Assembly: GCF_027580225.2 (NCBI RefSeq)
Contig: NC_073355.2
Location: 16,423,501 to 16,487,500 of the forward strand
Direction of reading: 5' to 3'
Source: Misgurnus anguillicaudatus
Taxonomy: Eukaryota; Chordata; Actinopteri; Cypriniformes; Cobitidae
Length of the DNA stretch: 64,000 bases
In this document: in pieces, positions 38,313-48,548 of the stretch
Position numbering within the stretch: position 1 is the stretch's first letter
How the letters are laid out: the number at the start of each line of letters is the position of its first letter
Translations under genes and position numbers: made by a program
Notes under the pieces: generated by a model
The model's input: only the letters and a program-made list of their open reading frames with translations
Databases searched by the model: none
What the model was told of the DNA's origin: nothing

Positions 38313-39246
38313 CAGTAGCTGACAGGTATCTGCAGATATGTTTACCCAAGTTTGTCAGTCAGTATCACCGAACATGTTTTGCATTCACATGTGAAAGACT
38401 GTTTTTTAGATTATGGACCTGTCTATTGATATTTTTGTTTCTATTTTAAAAGATTTAATGAAATGTTAGGGTAGAATTATAATAACAATAGAAACAGTGA
38501 ACTTCAAATCATGAGACATCAGCAAAATCAAGCAGCTTTACATTTCACTGACTAATTTATCAATATCCTAGCTAGCAAAAATGTGTTACATGATGTCATT
38601 TGAACGGCTTCTTTTAAACGATGTATGCAGCATTGAGAGAAACGTGCACAATATTCTGACCTAGGGCAGTTGGAGACATGTTTTCAAAGCGTTGGAAATA
38701 AATATTCTGGAATAACATTTGTTGCATTTCTCTTGAGTCAGAGACATAATTTTCACACATTAAAATTGTAATTGTGTCCATTGAATTTTAGTTATTTTGA
38801 ATGATGCTAAGTTTCTTAAATAGACTAATTAAATTCTATTAATAATAAACGTATTTAGAAAACTTTTTTATGTACCACAATACTGTATGTGCTGTCTTAA
38901 AGAGACATGGTTAACCCCCCACCCCACCCCACTCAGCTCTGAAAACAAAGAAGACACCTCTACCTGTGGGTCATTAACATATAAAAAGCCCTTCACACCT
39001 CACACCCACCTCTCCTCACAAGGATTACTGGAAACTTCCACCAGTTCCTATATACATCCACAAACGTAAAGTTTCTGGATGTTTCACAAGTTTACTTTGC
39101 TGTATTACCTTTTCAAGCACTCTGCCTCAAAAATCTGGCAAACCTAAAGTTTAGCAGGGATTTCCCATCCCGTATTTGTCCGTATACAGCTCTTTTCATG
39201 CAGTGATCGTCCCAAAAAAATCCTATCGCTGCATCCTAATATATAT

Positions 39247-39482
39247 AATATTTATAAGATTTATTATTTTTATAATTTATAAATATTTTATAATTTATTA
39301 TTTATGATTCTGGAAATACCCAACATTCTGTGATTATTGTTTAATTTATATGGAAATTTAAAATGTATTATTAAACAAGATGCAGCAGTGAATTTAATTT
39401 CTATATTAATTATTCTTCCTGATATTTTAATTACAAATTTGTATTCTGGACTGTAACAAAGTAACACAAAAAGTTACAAAAC
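39247..39482. other. AT-rich spacer, nothing recognised
   Basis: Low-complexity TA-rich DNA without features. Confidence 0.5.
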
Positions 39483-39794
39483 TGTACCTCTGTCGCTGGG
39501 GTGGTAGGTTCATTTTTGTACCTTTATGTGTATACAACAAACTATAATGTTGTACCTTTTGTGGTACAATATTATACCCTAAGGACCTATTGTGTACCTT
39601 AGGAACAATTGTATACCAATTAAATTTTAGAAGTACAAAACAGTTAATTGTACCTGTAAAGGTACACAGTAGATCCTTATGGCACAGTAATCCACTCAAA
39701 AAGGTACAACATTGTATTATGATTAGTTTACCTGTAAAGGTACAAAACGGAAACTGTGGGTATCACCCCAGCGACAGAAAAGGTACAAAGGTAC
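39483..39794. mobile_element. foldback MITE ('GGTACAAAGGTTGT' family), copy 2
   Basis: GTACCTCTGTCGCTGGGGTG on the left is inverted as CACCCCAGCGACAGAAAAGG on the right. Many GGTACA and TGTACC words lie between. Confidence 0.75.
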
Positions 39795-41026
39795 AATTCA
39801 AATTGAACAGGAAAGTAGCAGGCATTCTCAACTTAATCCTGAATTATCCTTATCCCAAGTCAGCTCAGCATTCTTTTCCTTTGTTATTTCTATGTAGTTT
39901 TTACCTTTGCATGATCTTGAACAACAAGAGGGCTTTGAATACCTCTCTATTGAGTCTGTCGTGCTCGTGTGCCATGACACTGAACTATTTAACAATGTCG
40001 ACAATCAAAGCAGTCAATGAATCAATAAACACTCTTAATACACATCCCTTGCTGCCATAGCTGCTGTTGTGTATCGGGCCATCCCCCTTCATGCTTCTCC
40101 GACCATACAGTACCGCGTTTGTTTGTTGTATGTACACAGTGCCGAGGTGTTGTGTTTTTCGCCTGGGGGAAGGGCTGACCTGAGAGATGGTTACATAGAG
40201 CGATTGGTTCAATCAGTGTAATCGCTATGCTGCCCTTTTTATATCCCGCTGACTGAACACTTGAGCCTGAACCACGATATCCCAGGTCACCCTTTCTGCT
40301 TTGAGCCTCAGTTGTGTCGCTGTCCCTCTGGTACTTTGCTGTAAAGCTCTCTGATTTCAACTTTCTCTGTTCCATGCAGCACACCATCATTTTTCCTCAA
40401 GAGTGGCGAGACAGGTGGAAACCTGAACAGCTGATTGATTGCTTCTCGTCTTTTGTGTGTCTTTTTTATTTTATTATTTGCACAAAATAAGTATATTACT
40501 ATAGGTTTTGATTCTGAATTTTGAAGACTGTGTCCTTACCAGGCATGATGCAATAAAGTGAAAGCATTGAAACGTATGATTAAGACCATGACATGATTGA
40601 CAATCCACAAAATTTTATCTAGATAGACATACAGTATATACTGTACACCTTACATTGGACATTGCATAGTGTCAGCGGCGCCACCATATTTGGGAGGCTA
40701 GGACTGCCCTTTGAACACATACAAGAATAAAGGAGCTGCGTTTTTTTCTAAATAAAAAGCACAATAACATTTCAATGGTTTACGATCTATGTGTAGTATA
40801 TCTCCGTTTACTTTTCATTGTTTTTTATTGTTATGATATCAAATCAACATATATTTTATGTCACTTTTAACTTAACAAATTAAGTTCAACAATTTCAAAA
40901 TGTTTATTACGTTTTAAAAGTGATGTCAAATTCAAAACTTAAAATAGTAGGTTAAAAATTGACTTGCATAACCAAGTTGTTAAAACATTATGCTGCATTG
41001 TTTTACATTGCACGACTGTCAAGCAT
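39795..41026. other. no gene recognised
   Basis: The 122-codon minus-strand frame at 40022-40390 has no recognised domain and no splice context. The 156-codon plus-strand frame at 39590-40060 starts inside the MITE. Confidence 0.4.
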
Positions 41027-42112
41027 TAAAGGGGACATTTTATGAGACTTTTTTTAAGATGTAAAATAAGTGTTCAATGTCCCCCGAGTGTGTATGTACA
41101 TTTTTAGCTCAAAATATCCCATGGATAATTTATTCTAGCATGTCAAAATTGCAACTTTATAGGTGTGAACAAAAACGTGGTGTTTTCTTTTAAATGCAAA
41201 TGAGCTGATGAAAAGCAAACACTGATCACCATAATGGTTTGTTGAAATTGAAACTCAATTGTGCTGTCAATTATTATCTCTCTCTCTCTCTCTCTCTCTT
41301 TGCATTAAATGGCGGTGCCATGATTGGATAGTGCAGATTAAAGGGGGACATTTCACAAGAATTTTTTAAGATGTCAAATTAAATGGGGACATTTCACAAG
41401 AATTTTTTAAGATGTCAAATAAATCTTTGGTGTCCCCGGAGTACATATGCTCAAAATACTCAGAAAATTTAGTATAACATGTTAAAATTGCCACTTTGTA
41501 GGTATGAGCAAAAATGTGCAGTTTTTGTGTGTGTCCTTTTAAATGGAAATGAGCTGATGAAATGCAAACACTGATCACCATAATGGTGGTTTGTTGAAAT
41601 TGAAATTCAATTGTGCTGTCAATTATTTTTCTCTCTCTCTCTCTCTCTTCCTCTGCACTGGTTGGCATTGCCATGGTTGGATAGTGCAGATTAAGGGGTG
41701 GTTTTATTATAATAAGATCCCCTTCTGACATCACAAGGGGAGCCAAATTTCAATGAGCTATTTTTTCACGTGCTTGCAGAAAATGGTTTGTTCTTTTTCA
41801 CCTTTTGCAGGTTGATAGAAGCACTGGGTACCCAATTATAGCACATAAACAAGGGGAAAAAATCAGATTTTCATAATATCGCCCCTTTAAGGGGTGGTAT
41901 TATTATAATAAAATCCCCTTTCTATGTCACATAGGGAGCGAAATCTGAATGACCTATTTTTTTCACATGCTTGCGTTGAATGGTTTACCAAAACTAAGTA
42001 ACTGGGTTGTTCTTTTTCATATTTTCTATAGGTTGATAAAAGCAATGGGGACCCAATTATAGCACTTAAAAATGGAAAGTCAGATTTTCATAACATGACC
42101 CCTTTAAAATTT
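41027..42112. mobile_element. TTAA element with both halves internally duplicated
   Basis: The outer ends TTAAAGGGGACATTTTATGA and TCATAACATGACCCCTTTAA are inverted and begin or end with TTAA. The left half (41029-41338) recurs at 41382-41693, with a 41-bp partial extra unit between them (41341-41381). The right half (GGGGTGGTTTTATTATAATA, 41695-41890) recurs at 41891-42112. Each left half carries a TC tract (41276-41300, 41630-41648). The 126-codon frame at 41366-41746 is repeat sequence. Confidence 0.82.
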
Positions 42113-43398
42113 TTAACTTTATTGTTGTTTATTGTAAAAAAACAAAAAAACAAAAAAAAAACTGCTTCTAATTCACTTGTACTGTATGTGTTTAAAAGAT
42201 AATCCTGCCCTACCAAAAAACAAGGTGCTTTTGACACATTACAGCAATGCACCAAAGCACTCAATGCATCATCTACATGTATATGATTTTGTCAGTTACT
42301 TTGTTTTTACATTTTGCAGGGCAGCCACGCCCATAGTGAACTCTGATTGGTTCAAAAATTGTACATCGTAAGCAGATAAATTTCTTGTCGCTAGAAGCAT
42401 ATTACATTGTGCCTGACAAGGTTAGGACACAGTGTAAAACTTTTGCTTAAGTTTCATAAGAATAATGTTATACAAATAAATTAATGAGACTACAATCAAC
42501 ACACTGTGATAAAAAAAATATCAAGATGTGAGTATTTGCTATGAAAATACTCAATGGTTTGAATACTCTGCAGCGGTAAATAGGATCTTTCAGATATTGG
42601 AATGTACAGCTTAATGAATATTCTATGTATTTGCACAATGATAAAGAAAAAAAAACTGAACTAGAAAAAGCGAGTCTGCTATGATGTAAATATCAGAAAT
42701 GTATAATGTACATATGCAGCAAGAAATCTTTTTCAAACAGAGGAAATAAAAGTGGAAGGAGAGCCACTAAGATCTCAGCCTCCTGTGTGTGTGTGTGTAT
42801 GTGTATGTGTGAGAGAAAAGATGCTGTTGTGTTGGGTTTTTGCTGACTCAGTGAGTAAAGAGACAGAAACAAGAGAACTGCAGTGAGAATAGAAACCAGA
42901 ACCTCTGAGGATCCAGGAAAAAAGAGATGAAAGTTGAAAGGAATTAAATTTCGATTACGCTTCAGTCCTTCTTTCATTCTCTCACTCACTCATACAGACG
43001 TTTCTTCAGTGTCCTCTGAAATAATACATACAAGGGGGATAATCCAGCGTTTTGACAGTGTTATTTCACAGCTAAACCTGTGGGTTTGCATTTAAATCTG
43101 TTTAGCACTGAATGTATGTGGGAGAGTTTTAGTGTACAGACCGTGTGAAACAGCACTGTAAGTAGTGTTCGCATTTCTGTCCTCAGTGAATCACAACAGG
43201 TAAACATCTCATAGCATGAATCATTTCGCATATGTTTCTCAGAAATTATTTGATTTAATGTTTCCAAAACATGAATAGTTTACAATTTAAGCAATGAAAA
43301 ATATTTACCTCAACACTTTAACAGTCACAGCAGGTCTGCATATTACAGTAAATTGTCTTTATTTACACAGTAAATTAATTCAAATTTTAAATTAAATC
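42113..43398. other. no gene recognised
   Basis: A GT-rich tract is at about 42784-42812. The 98-codon minus-strand frame at 42693-42989 crosses it and is not a recognised protein. Confidence 0.4.
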
Positions 43399-43406
43399 AT
43401 ATAGGG

Positions 43407-43600
43407 CAGGGATGGGCAACTTTGGTCCTGGAGGGCCGGTGTCCTGCAGAGTTTAGCTCCAACTTGCCTCAGCACACCTGCCTAAAAGTTTCTAGTATGC
43501 CTAGCAAGACCTTAATTGGCTGCTTCGGGTGTGTTTAATTATGGTTGGAGCTAAAGTCTGCAGGACACCGGCCCTCCAGGACCAAAGTTGCCCATTCCTG
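43407..43600. mobile_element. hAT MITE ('CAGGGATGGGCAAC'), complete
   Basis: CAGGGATGGGCAACTTTGG and CCAAAGTTGCCCATTCCTG are inverted ends. The 8-bp target ATATAGGG is duplicated exactly at 43399-43406 and 43601-43608. The interior palindrome (GGAGGGCCGGTGTCCTGCAG) is typical of this widespread fish family. Length 194 bp. Confidence 0.95.
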
Positions 43601-43605
43601 ATATA

Positions 43606-45277
43606 GGGCCTCATTTATAAAATGCTGCGTAAAAAAACATCCTACATTTGATCTTACGATCATTTATCAAAAATGCGTATGTGTGATTCATAAACCGAAC
43701 GTACGCGCAGAAAACGCGCGTACACTCTAAAAAAATGATGTTTTGGATTTACTTAAAATATATATACACCATTTTTGCATCACACTTTTTAAGTATTCCT
43801 AACTTTGATAGTTTTACTTAAAATTAACAAGAAAACCTGTGTTTTATGTACTTAAATTTTTAAGTAAAGAATGTTGATGACCTCAAATATTTAAGTTCAT
43901 ATAACACATATTTTTTTGTTTATTTTAAGTAAAATTATTCCAAGTTGGGATTACTTAAAAAGTGTGATGCAAAAATGGTGCATATATATTTTAAGTAAAT
44001 CCAACACATCATTTTTTAGAGTGAAGTTGGAGCAATTTAGTATACCCAATTCAGCTAACCTGCATGTTTTGGACTGTGGGAGTGTACACAGAAAGGTCTC
44101 CTGAACAAAGTCTTTGTCTGACTTAGCTCTTGCTAGAATCAGAGACCTTTTTGCTGTGAGGAAACAATGATGCGCGCTAACCCACTGTGTTGCCCTCTAC
44201 ACTGAGCACACACTTCTCAATCATGGTAACAATGAACAAACATAATTTTTTCAAAATAACTCTAAATACAACATATAACTAACATTAACAACATATCAAC
44301 ATAAATAAACCCAGCAAACATTAAAACAGTCATCTTTTTCAGTAAATATTAACCAAAGAAGTGAACATGTCGCAATGCATGCTGGGAACTATTCAGACCA
44401 TTGTTTTTTTTAAATTGCTTGTTCAGATTACTTAAGGTAAACAAATTGGACAAAAACTTAAAACTCCAGTCAACAAATGATATTTGTTAGCAGGATGATT
44501 ATGCTTATTTCATTCACTGAACACAAATTAATGAACTGATGCCCTTCAACAAGAAAAACTTTGTTTTTTGTTAAAAGAACATTTTGAAGTTGGATTTTTT
44601 ACAGGGCATGTGCTTCACAAAATGGCTACGACAGATGTCATAATTTTTGGCTGGAAAGGCATCATGGGAAATCAAGTGGCTCTATAGTTACTTAAAATGT
44701 TATGCTAGATTTACTTAATTTTGATGCAATTGTTGTCGTAGTTAGTTTTACTTATGTTTTTTCATTTTATTTCTGGATACATTTAAGTTCACTTGGTAAC
44801 TTAAATTTTTGTGTTACACATACTAAATATGTTAAGTAGAGGTTGAAAAGTTATACATACTAAGTTTTTCATGTTAAATCTAATTACTTTAATAAGTTAT
44901 GGTTGTTCAGCCAACGAATCGTTTTTTTAGAGTGACCCCTTTCAAATCTATAAATCGCAAATGAACTTGAACTTGTGCGCGCAGCCGAGCACTTTCAGAT
45001 CTCCGCCTTTAAACGATGCGCAATTAATGTCAGACATATAAAAGAGCGCTTATCCATGTTTAAACCTAATTTCAAACTGCAAGAATGGCTTATATTTCCA
45101 AAAACCTGCAGCAATCAGACAAGCAAAAGTGCGTACGTCTGCTCAGACCCTGACTTGGCGCTAAGCACTTTTCCACGTCAAAGACAGTTTTTAGAAATAT
45201 GGACTTTGCCGTGGATTTTTGCCTACGCACACTTTACGATCAAATCTGTGCGTACGCACGGTTTATAAATGAGGCCC
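43606..45277. mobile_element. TIR element ('GGGCCTCATTTATAAA') with nested insertions
   Basis: The ends GGGCCTCATTTATAAA and TTTATAAATGAGGCCC are exact inverted repeats. Inside the left end lies TACGCGCAGAAAACGCGCGT, and CGTACGCACGG lies inside the right. The span 43722-44936 is bounded by CACTCTAAAAAAATGATG and TCGTTTTTTTAGAGTG and looks like a second element inserted in it. Confidence 0.8.
43722..44023. mobile_element. foldback MITE ('CACTCTAAAAAAATGATG')
   Basis: The left arm ATTTACTTAAAATATATATA and ATTTTTGCATCACACTTTTT are inverted on the right as AAAAAGTGTGATGCAAAAAT and ATATATTTTAAGTAAATCC, ending CATTTTTTAGAGTG. A further related end is at 44920-44936, so two elements of this type may be combined here. 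Confidence 0.75.
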
Positions 45278-45308
45278 ATAGACTCTAGATGCTAAGTTTG
45301 ATCAAAAA

Positions 45309-45535
45309 TGTTACCAAGCTATCACTGGGGCAGTACCCTTTAAAAAGGTCCTAATATGTACAATTTAGGTACAGATATGTATCGTTTGGTACCAATATAT
45401 ATACACATTTCATGTACTAACACATACCTTTGATATACTAATATAAAAATGCATTTTTTAGGTACAAAGATGTGATTTTGGTTTTTCGTGACACCTACAG
45501 TAGAAAACCTTTTTTTTTTACCTTTTTTCTGTCAG
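45309..45535. mobile_element. foldback MITE ('GGTACAAAGGTTGT' family), copy 3, worn
   Basis: TACCAAGCTATCACTGGGGC followed by repeated GGTAC words matches the other two copies. The right arm is degraded in a T-rich tract. Confidence 0.55.
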
Positions 45536-45822
45536 TATAGGGCAGTGGTTCTCAAACTGTATGGCGTGAAATGGTGTCAGGGGGCACCACATTTTGTGAA
45601 ATACAGTAGGGGTGCGCGGGGCAAAAACTAACGCGGGGTAAATTGTAACACGGAATGTTTACATTGTTGCACAAGGTTGAGCGTATTTGTTTCACGCTGC
45701 CAAAAGACGATCTCCTGCAAATTATTGGAAATGTATCATGTTTTCCAGAGAGTTATTAATGAAAGAGTGTTTTGGTGGCATGTAAGTAAATTTTTTCATG
45801 TTTTTTCGGTTTCTAAGTTGGG

Positions 45823-46254
45823 TGTAATGGTTTTGTTCTGTATTCTGTGTATTTTTGTTATTTGTACTTGTATTTTGTTATCCTGCTCTGTTCTGACTTT
45901 TATTTTGAAATCATCATGCCATGTCACGCTTCACACTTCCTGTCTGTCTGTATATAAGTCACTTCCTGTGTACCAGTTCCTGGCTGATTATTACATCGCC
46001 ACATCCTGTCTGTATCTGAATCTGTTACCTGTTATCTGTTAATCTGTTTTGTATCTGTTCCTGTTTTGACCCGTACCTGTATTTGGATTTATTGCCTGTT
46101 TGCCGCCTGCCCTGAACCTTAGCCTGTATTTGGATTTATGCTTTGGATTTGCCCTACTGGATTTGTTTGCTGGCCCTTATTGGGATTTTACTAATAAACA
46201 CCTTTAGCACATGGATTCCTCTTCTCATCGCTTTCATTAAAGCAACCCGTTACA
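45823..46254 (+). repeat. 5' LTR
   Basis: 432 bp, TG...CA. A TATA-like TATATAAG is at 45951-45958 and a polyadenylation signal AATAAA within ACTAATAAACACC at about 46190-46202. It is longer than the 3' copy by about 127 bp at its 5' end. Confidence 0.88.
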
Positions 46255-46310
46255 GAATAATCAGCCATAACCCGGAATCCAGCGAAGGTCAGTAACTTCC
46301 CACCAGCAAC

Positions 46311-48548
46311 ATGAAGCCTGTTTTTTCCCTACTTGCACTCCGTCAGAACCACCGGCCCATTGAGGAATATGTAAGTGACTTTGTGGATTTGTCTAATCAA
46401 GTACATTATGATGAAGACACTTTGAAACCGATCTTTTATAATGCTCTGGACGAATGGTTGCGTTTATGTATGCCCCATGATATGTCTGCCTGGTCCCTGG
46501 AACGTTATATTGACTTTGCGTTGTTGTTGTGTGGTTCTCCGTTCACTGTGGGTGTGGTGGATGATGAACCAGGGAATATTCACCACACACCTAGCCATGT
46601 TTTGCCCTTTCTGCCCCAACCTGTTAATTTCATGCCTGTTCTACCCACACCTGTACAAGTCATGCCTGATTCTAAAATGGCCGCCACCATGCTTGCTCCC
46701 AAAATGGCCGCCATCCTGCCTGTCCCTAAAATGGCCGCCATCCTGCCTGCTCCCAAAATGGCCGCCATCCTGCCTGTCCCTAAAATGGCTGCCATCCCGC
46801 CTGTTCCCAAAATGGCCGCCATCCTGCCTGTTTCTGCACCTGTCTATGTGAGAGCAACCACAATTTCTGCACCTGTTTTTGAGAGAGCTACTGTCATCCC
46901 AGCACCTGTGATTCAGAGGGCCATCGTCACCACCACACCTGCACTGATGAGGGCTATTGTTCACCCTGCACCTATCATCAAGATGGCCGCCCTGCCTGAA
47001 CCAACCGCCACAGAGGTATGCCTCATTGACTCTGACATTCTTGAATTTGCTATGGCCCTGTGGTGCGTTTGGTCTGCCTTCTGTTTGTTTGTTCCCGAGG
47101 TTCCTCAAGACCCTGAATCTGATCGGCCCGTCTCATCTGATCTGCCCGTCTCATCTGATCTGCCCGTCTCATCTGATCTGCCCGTCTCATCTGATCTGCC
47201 CGACTCATCTGATCTGCCCGACTCATCTGATCTGCCAGACTCATCTGATCTGCCCGACTCATCTGATCTGCCCGACTCATCTGATCTGCCCGACTCATCT
47301 GATCTGCCCGACTCATCTGATCTGCCCGACTCATCTGATCTGCCCGTCCTGCCTGATTCACCAGTCCCGTCTAACTCATCTGATTTGTCTGGTCCACCAC
47401 CTGGGACATCGCCACCCGGGGCTTTGGAAGCTTTTCCAAGTTTTTTTTGGGGGGGGGTAGTACCCGGACACAGGAAGGAGGCAGAGGACACCGAGGCGGA
47501 GACCGAAGTGGACTCTGATCCTTCCTCTCCTTGTGTTCCAGGGCTATTCCTACCCAATGCTCAAGCTCCATGTCTGCCCAATAATTCTGCTCCTAGCCTG
47601 CCCCATGACCCAGGTCCAAGCCTGCCCCATGACCCAGGTCCAAGCCTGCCCCATGACCCAGGTCCAAGCCTGCCCCATGACCCAGGTCCAAGCCTGCCCC
47701 ATGACCCAGGTCCAAGCCTGCCCCATGACCCAGGTCCAAGCCTGCCCCATGACCCAGGTCCAAGCCTGCCCCATGACCCAGGTCCAAGCCTGCCCCATGA
47801 CCCAGGTCCAAGCCTGCCCCATGACCCAGGTCCAAGCCTGCCCCATGACCCAGGTCCAAGCCTGCCCCATGACCCAGGTCCAAGCCTGCCCCATGACCCA
47901 GGTCCAAGACTGCCCCATGACCCAGGACCAAGACTGCCCCATGACCCAGGACCACGCCTGCCCCATGACCCAGGACCGACACTGCCCCATGACCCAGGGC
48001 CGCGCCTGCCCCATGACCCAGGTCCAAGCCTGCCCCATGACCCAGGTCCAAGCCTGCCCCATGACCCAGGTCCAAGCCTGCCCCATGACCCAGGCCCGCA
48101 TCTGCCCCATGACCCAGGCCCGCATCTGCCCCATGACCCAGGCCCGCATCTGCCCCATGACCCAGGCCCGCATCTGCCCCATGACCCAGGCCCGCATCTG
48201 CCCCATGACCCAGGCCCGCATCTGCCCCATGACCCAGGCCCTCATCTGCCCCATGACCCAGGCCCGCATCTGCCCCATGACCCAGGCCCTCAACTGCCCC
48301 ATGACCCAGGCCCGCATCTGCCCCATGACCCAGGCCCGCATCTGCCCCATGACCCAGGCCCGCATCTGCCCCATGATCCTGGACCATCCTGGCCACATGA
48401 CCCAGGACCTCTCCTGAACTGCCCTGCCATTGCCAAGAGGTCCTGTTTGTTTTTTGTATATAAGTCACTTCCTGTTCACCAGTTCCTGGCTGATTATTAC
48501 ATCGCCACATCCTGTCTGTATCTGAATCTGTTACCTGCTATCTGTTAA
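46311..48548 (+). CDS. gag-like ORF with three coding minisatellites (LTR element)
   Basis: A 745-residue frame, open from just after the 5' LTR into the 3' LTR. Residues 1 to about 85 (LRQNHRPIEEYVSDF, then LCMPHDMSAWSLERYIDFAL) have the look of the Ty3/Gypsy gag retrotransposon domain. The rest is low complexity. About six units of 9 residues (KMAAILPVP) cover 46674-46830. Twelve units of 6 residues (DLPVSS, then DLPDSS) cover about 47120-47335. About 34 units of 8 residues (PGPSLPHD, later PGPHLPHD) cover 47601-48416. No zinc knuckle, protease or polymerase motif is visible. It ends by reading into LTR sequence (NLLPAIC). Proline-rich and acidic, it is probably disordered. Whether it is translated is unknown. 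Confidence 0.7.
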   Translation: MKPVFSLLALRQNHRPIEEYVSDFVDLSNQVHYDEDTLKPIFYNALDEWLRLCMPHDMSAWSLERYIDFALLLCGSPFTVGVVDDEPGNIHHTPSHVLPFLPQPVNFMPVLPTPVQVMPDSKMAATMLAPKMAAILPVPKMAAILPAPKMAAILPVPKMAAIPPVPKMAAILPVSAPVYVRATTISAPVFERATVIPAPVIQRAIVTTTPALMRAIVHPAPIIKMAALPEPTATEVCLIDSDILEFAMALWCVWSAFCLFVPEVPQDPESDRPVSSDLPVSSDLPVSSDLPVSSDLPDSSDLPDSSDLPDSSDLPDSSDLPDSSDLPDSSDLPDSSDLPDSSDLPVLPDSPVPSNSSDLSGPPPGTSPPGALEAFPSFFWGGVVPGHRKEAEDTEAETEVDSDPSSPCVPGLFLPNAQAPCLPNNSAPSLPHDPGPSLPHDPGPSLPHDPGPSLPHDPGPSLPHDPGPSLPHDPGPSLPHDPGPSLPHDPGPSLPHDPGPSLPHDPGPSLPHDPGPSLPHDPGPSLPHDPGPRLPHDPGPRLPHDPGPRLPHDPGPTLPHDPGPRLPHDPGPSLPHDPGPSLPHDPGPSLPHDPGPHLPHDPGPHLPHDPGPHLPHDPGPHLPHDPGPHLPHDPGPHLPHDPGPHLPHDPGPHLPHDPGPQLPHDPGPHLPHDPGPHLPHDPGPHLPHDPGPSWPHDPGPLLNCPAIAKRSCLFFVYKSLPVHQFLADYYIATSCLYLNLLPAIC
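46674..46830 (+). repeat. 27-bp coding minisatellite
   Basis: Six units of AAAATGGCCGCCATCCTGCC plus seven bases. The first unit contains GCCGCCACCATGC, a textbook Kozak context around an in-frame ATG at 46689. Confidence 0.9.
47120..47335 (+). repeat. 18-bp coding minisatellite (12 units)
   Basis: GATCTGCCCGTCTCATCT in the first units becomes GATCTGCCCGACTCATCT in the last eight, a single-base change shared by a block, which points to expansion of the variant unit. Confidence 0.92.
47601..48416 (+). repeat. 24-bp coding minisatellite (about 34 units)
   Basis: The unit is CCCCATGACCCAGGTCCAAG plus CCTG in the first half. It passes through a mixed middle (47910-48000) to CCCCATGACCCAGGCCCGCA plus TCTG in the last third. 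All six frames stay open across it, so the long minus-strand frames here are artefacts. Confidence 0.95.

Larger units (their letters stand above)
33682..39205. mobile_element. CACTA-like (EnSpm-type) non-autonomous element, 5.5 kb
   Basis: The ends CACTGCATGAAAAGAG and CTCTTTTCATGCAGTG are perfect inverted repeats over 16 bp, and the similarity continues imperfectly (TGTATCCG / TGTATACGG). ATC is duplicated at 33679-33681 and 39206-39208. A CACT start and a 3-bp target duplication fit CACTA elements. Subterminal GGAAACTCC words repeat near the left end, and a related GGAAATCCC lies near the right. No transposase frame was found. The interior holds MITEs (34771-35220, 35270-35520), a decayed hAT (37750-38312) and the exon-like blocks at 35782-36803. 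Confidence 0.82.
33434..39238. mobile_element. hAT MITE (same family as 3251-3715) split by a large insertion
   Basis: The left part is 33434-33681 (TAGTGATGCACCGATTTATC) and the right part 39206-39238 (CGTCCCAAAAAAATCCTATC, ending GCATCCTA). Together they match the intact copy at 3251-3715. ATATATAT at 33426-33433 and 39239-39246 fits an 8-bp target duplication, although that sequence is low in complexity. The 5.5 kb between the parts is a later insertion. Confidence 0.88.

Noticed and set aside
40022..40390. 122-codon minus-strand frame in repeat-poor DNA
   Set aside because: Not similar to any family I know and no splice sites stood out. Kept only as a comment.
45677..46042. 121-codon frame across the 5' LTR
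   Set aside because: It is LTR sequence read by chance. The same C-terminal residues appear where the gag-like frame runs into the 3' LTR.
47601..48416. Regularly spaced repeat that might suggest a CRISPR array
   Set aside because: Units are contiguous 24-mers with no spacers, in a eukaryotic coding minisatellite.
47593..48510. Minus-strand open frames of 282 and 305 codons over the 24-bp array, and a 294-codon plus-strand frame
   Set aside because: A 24-bp repeat without stops is open in many frames at once. Only the frame continuous with the gag-like start has support.
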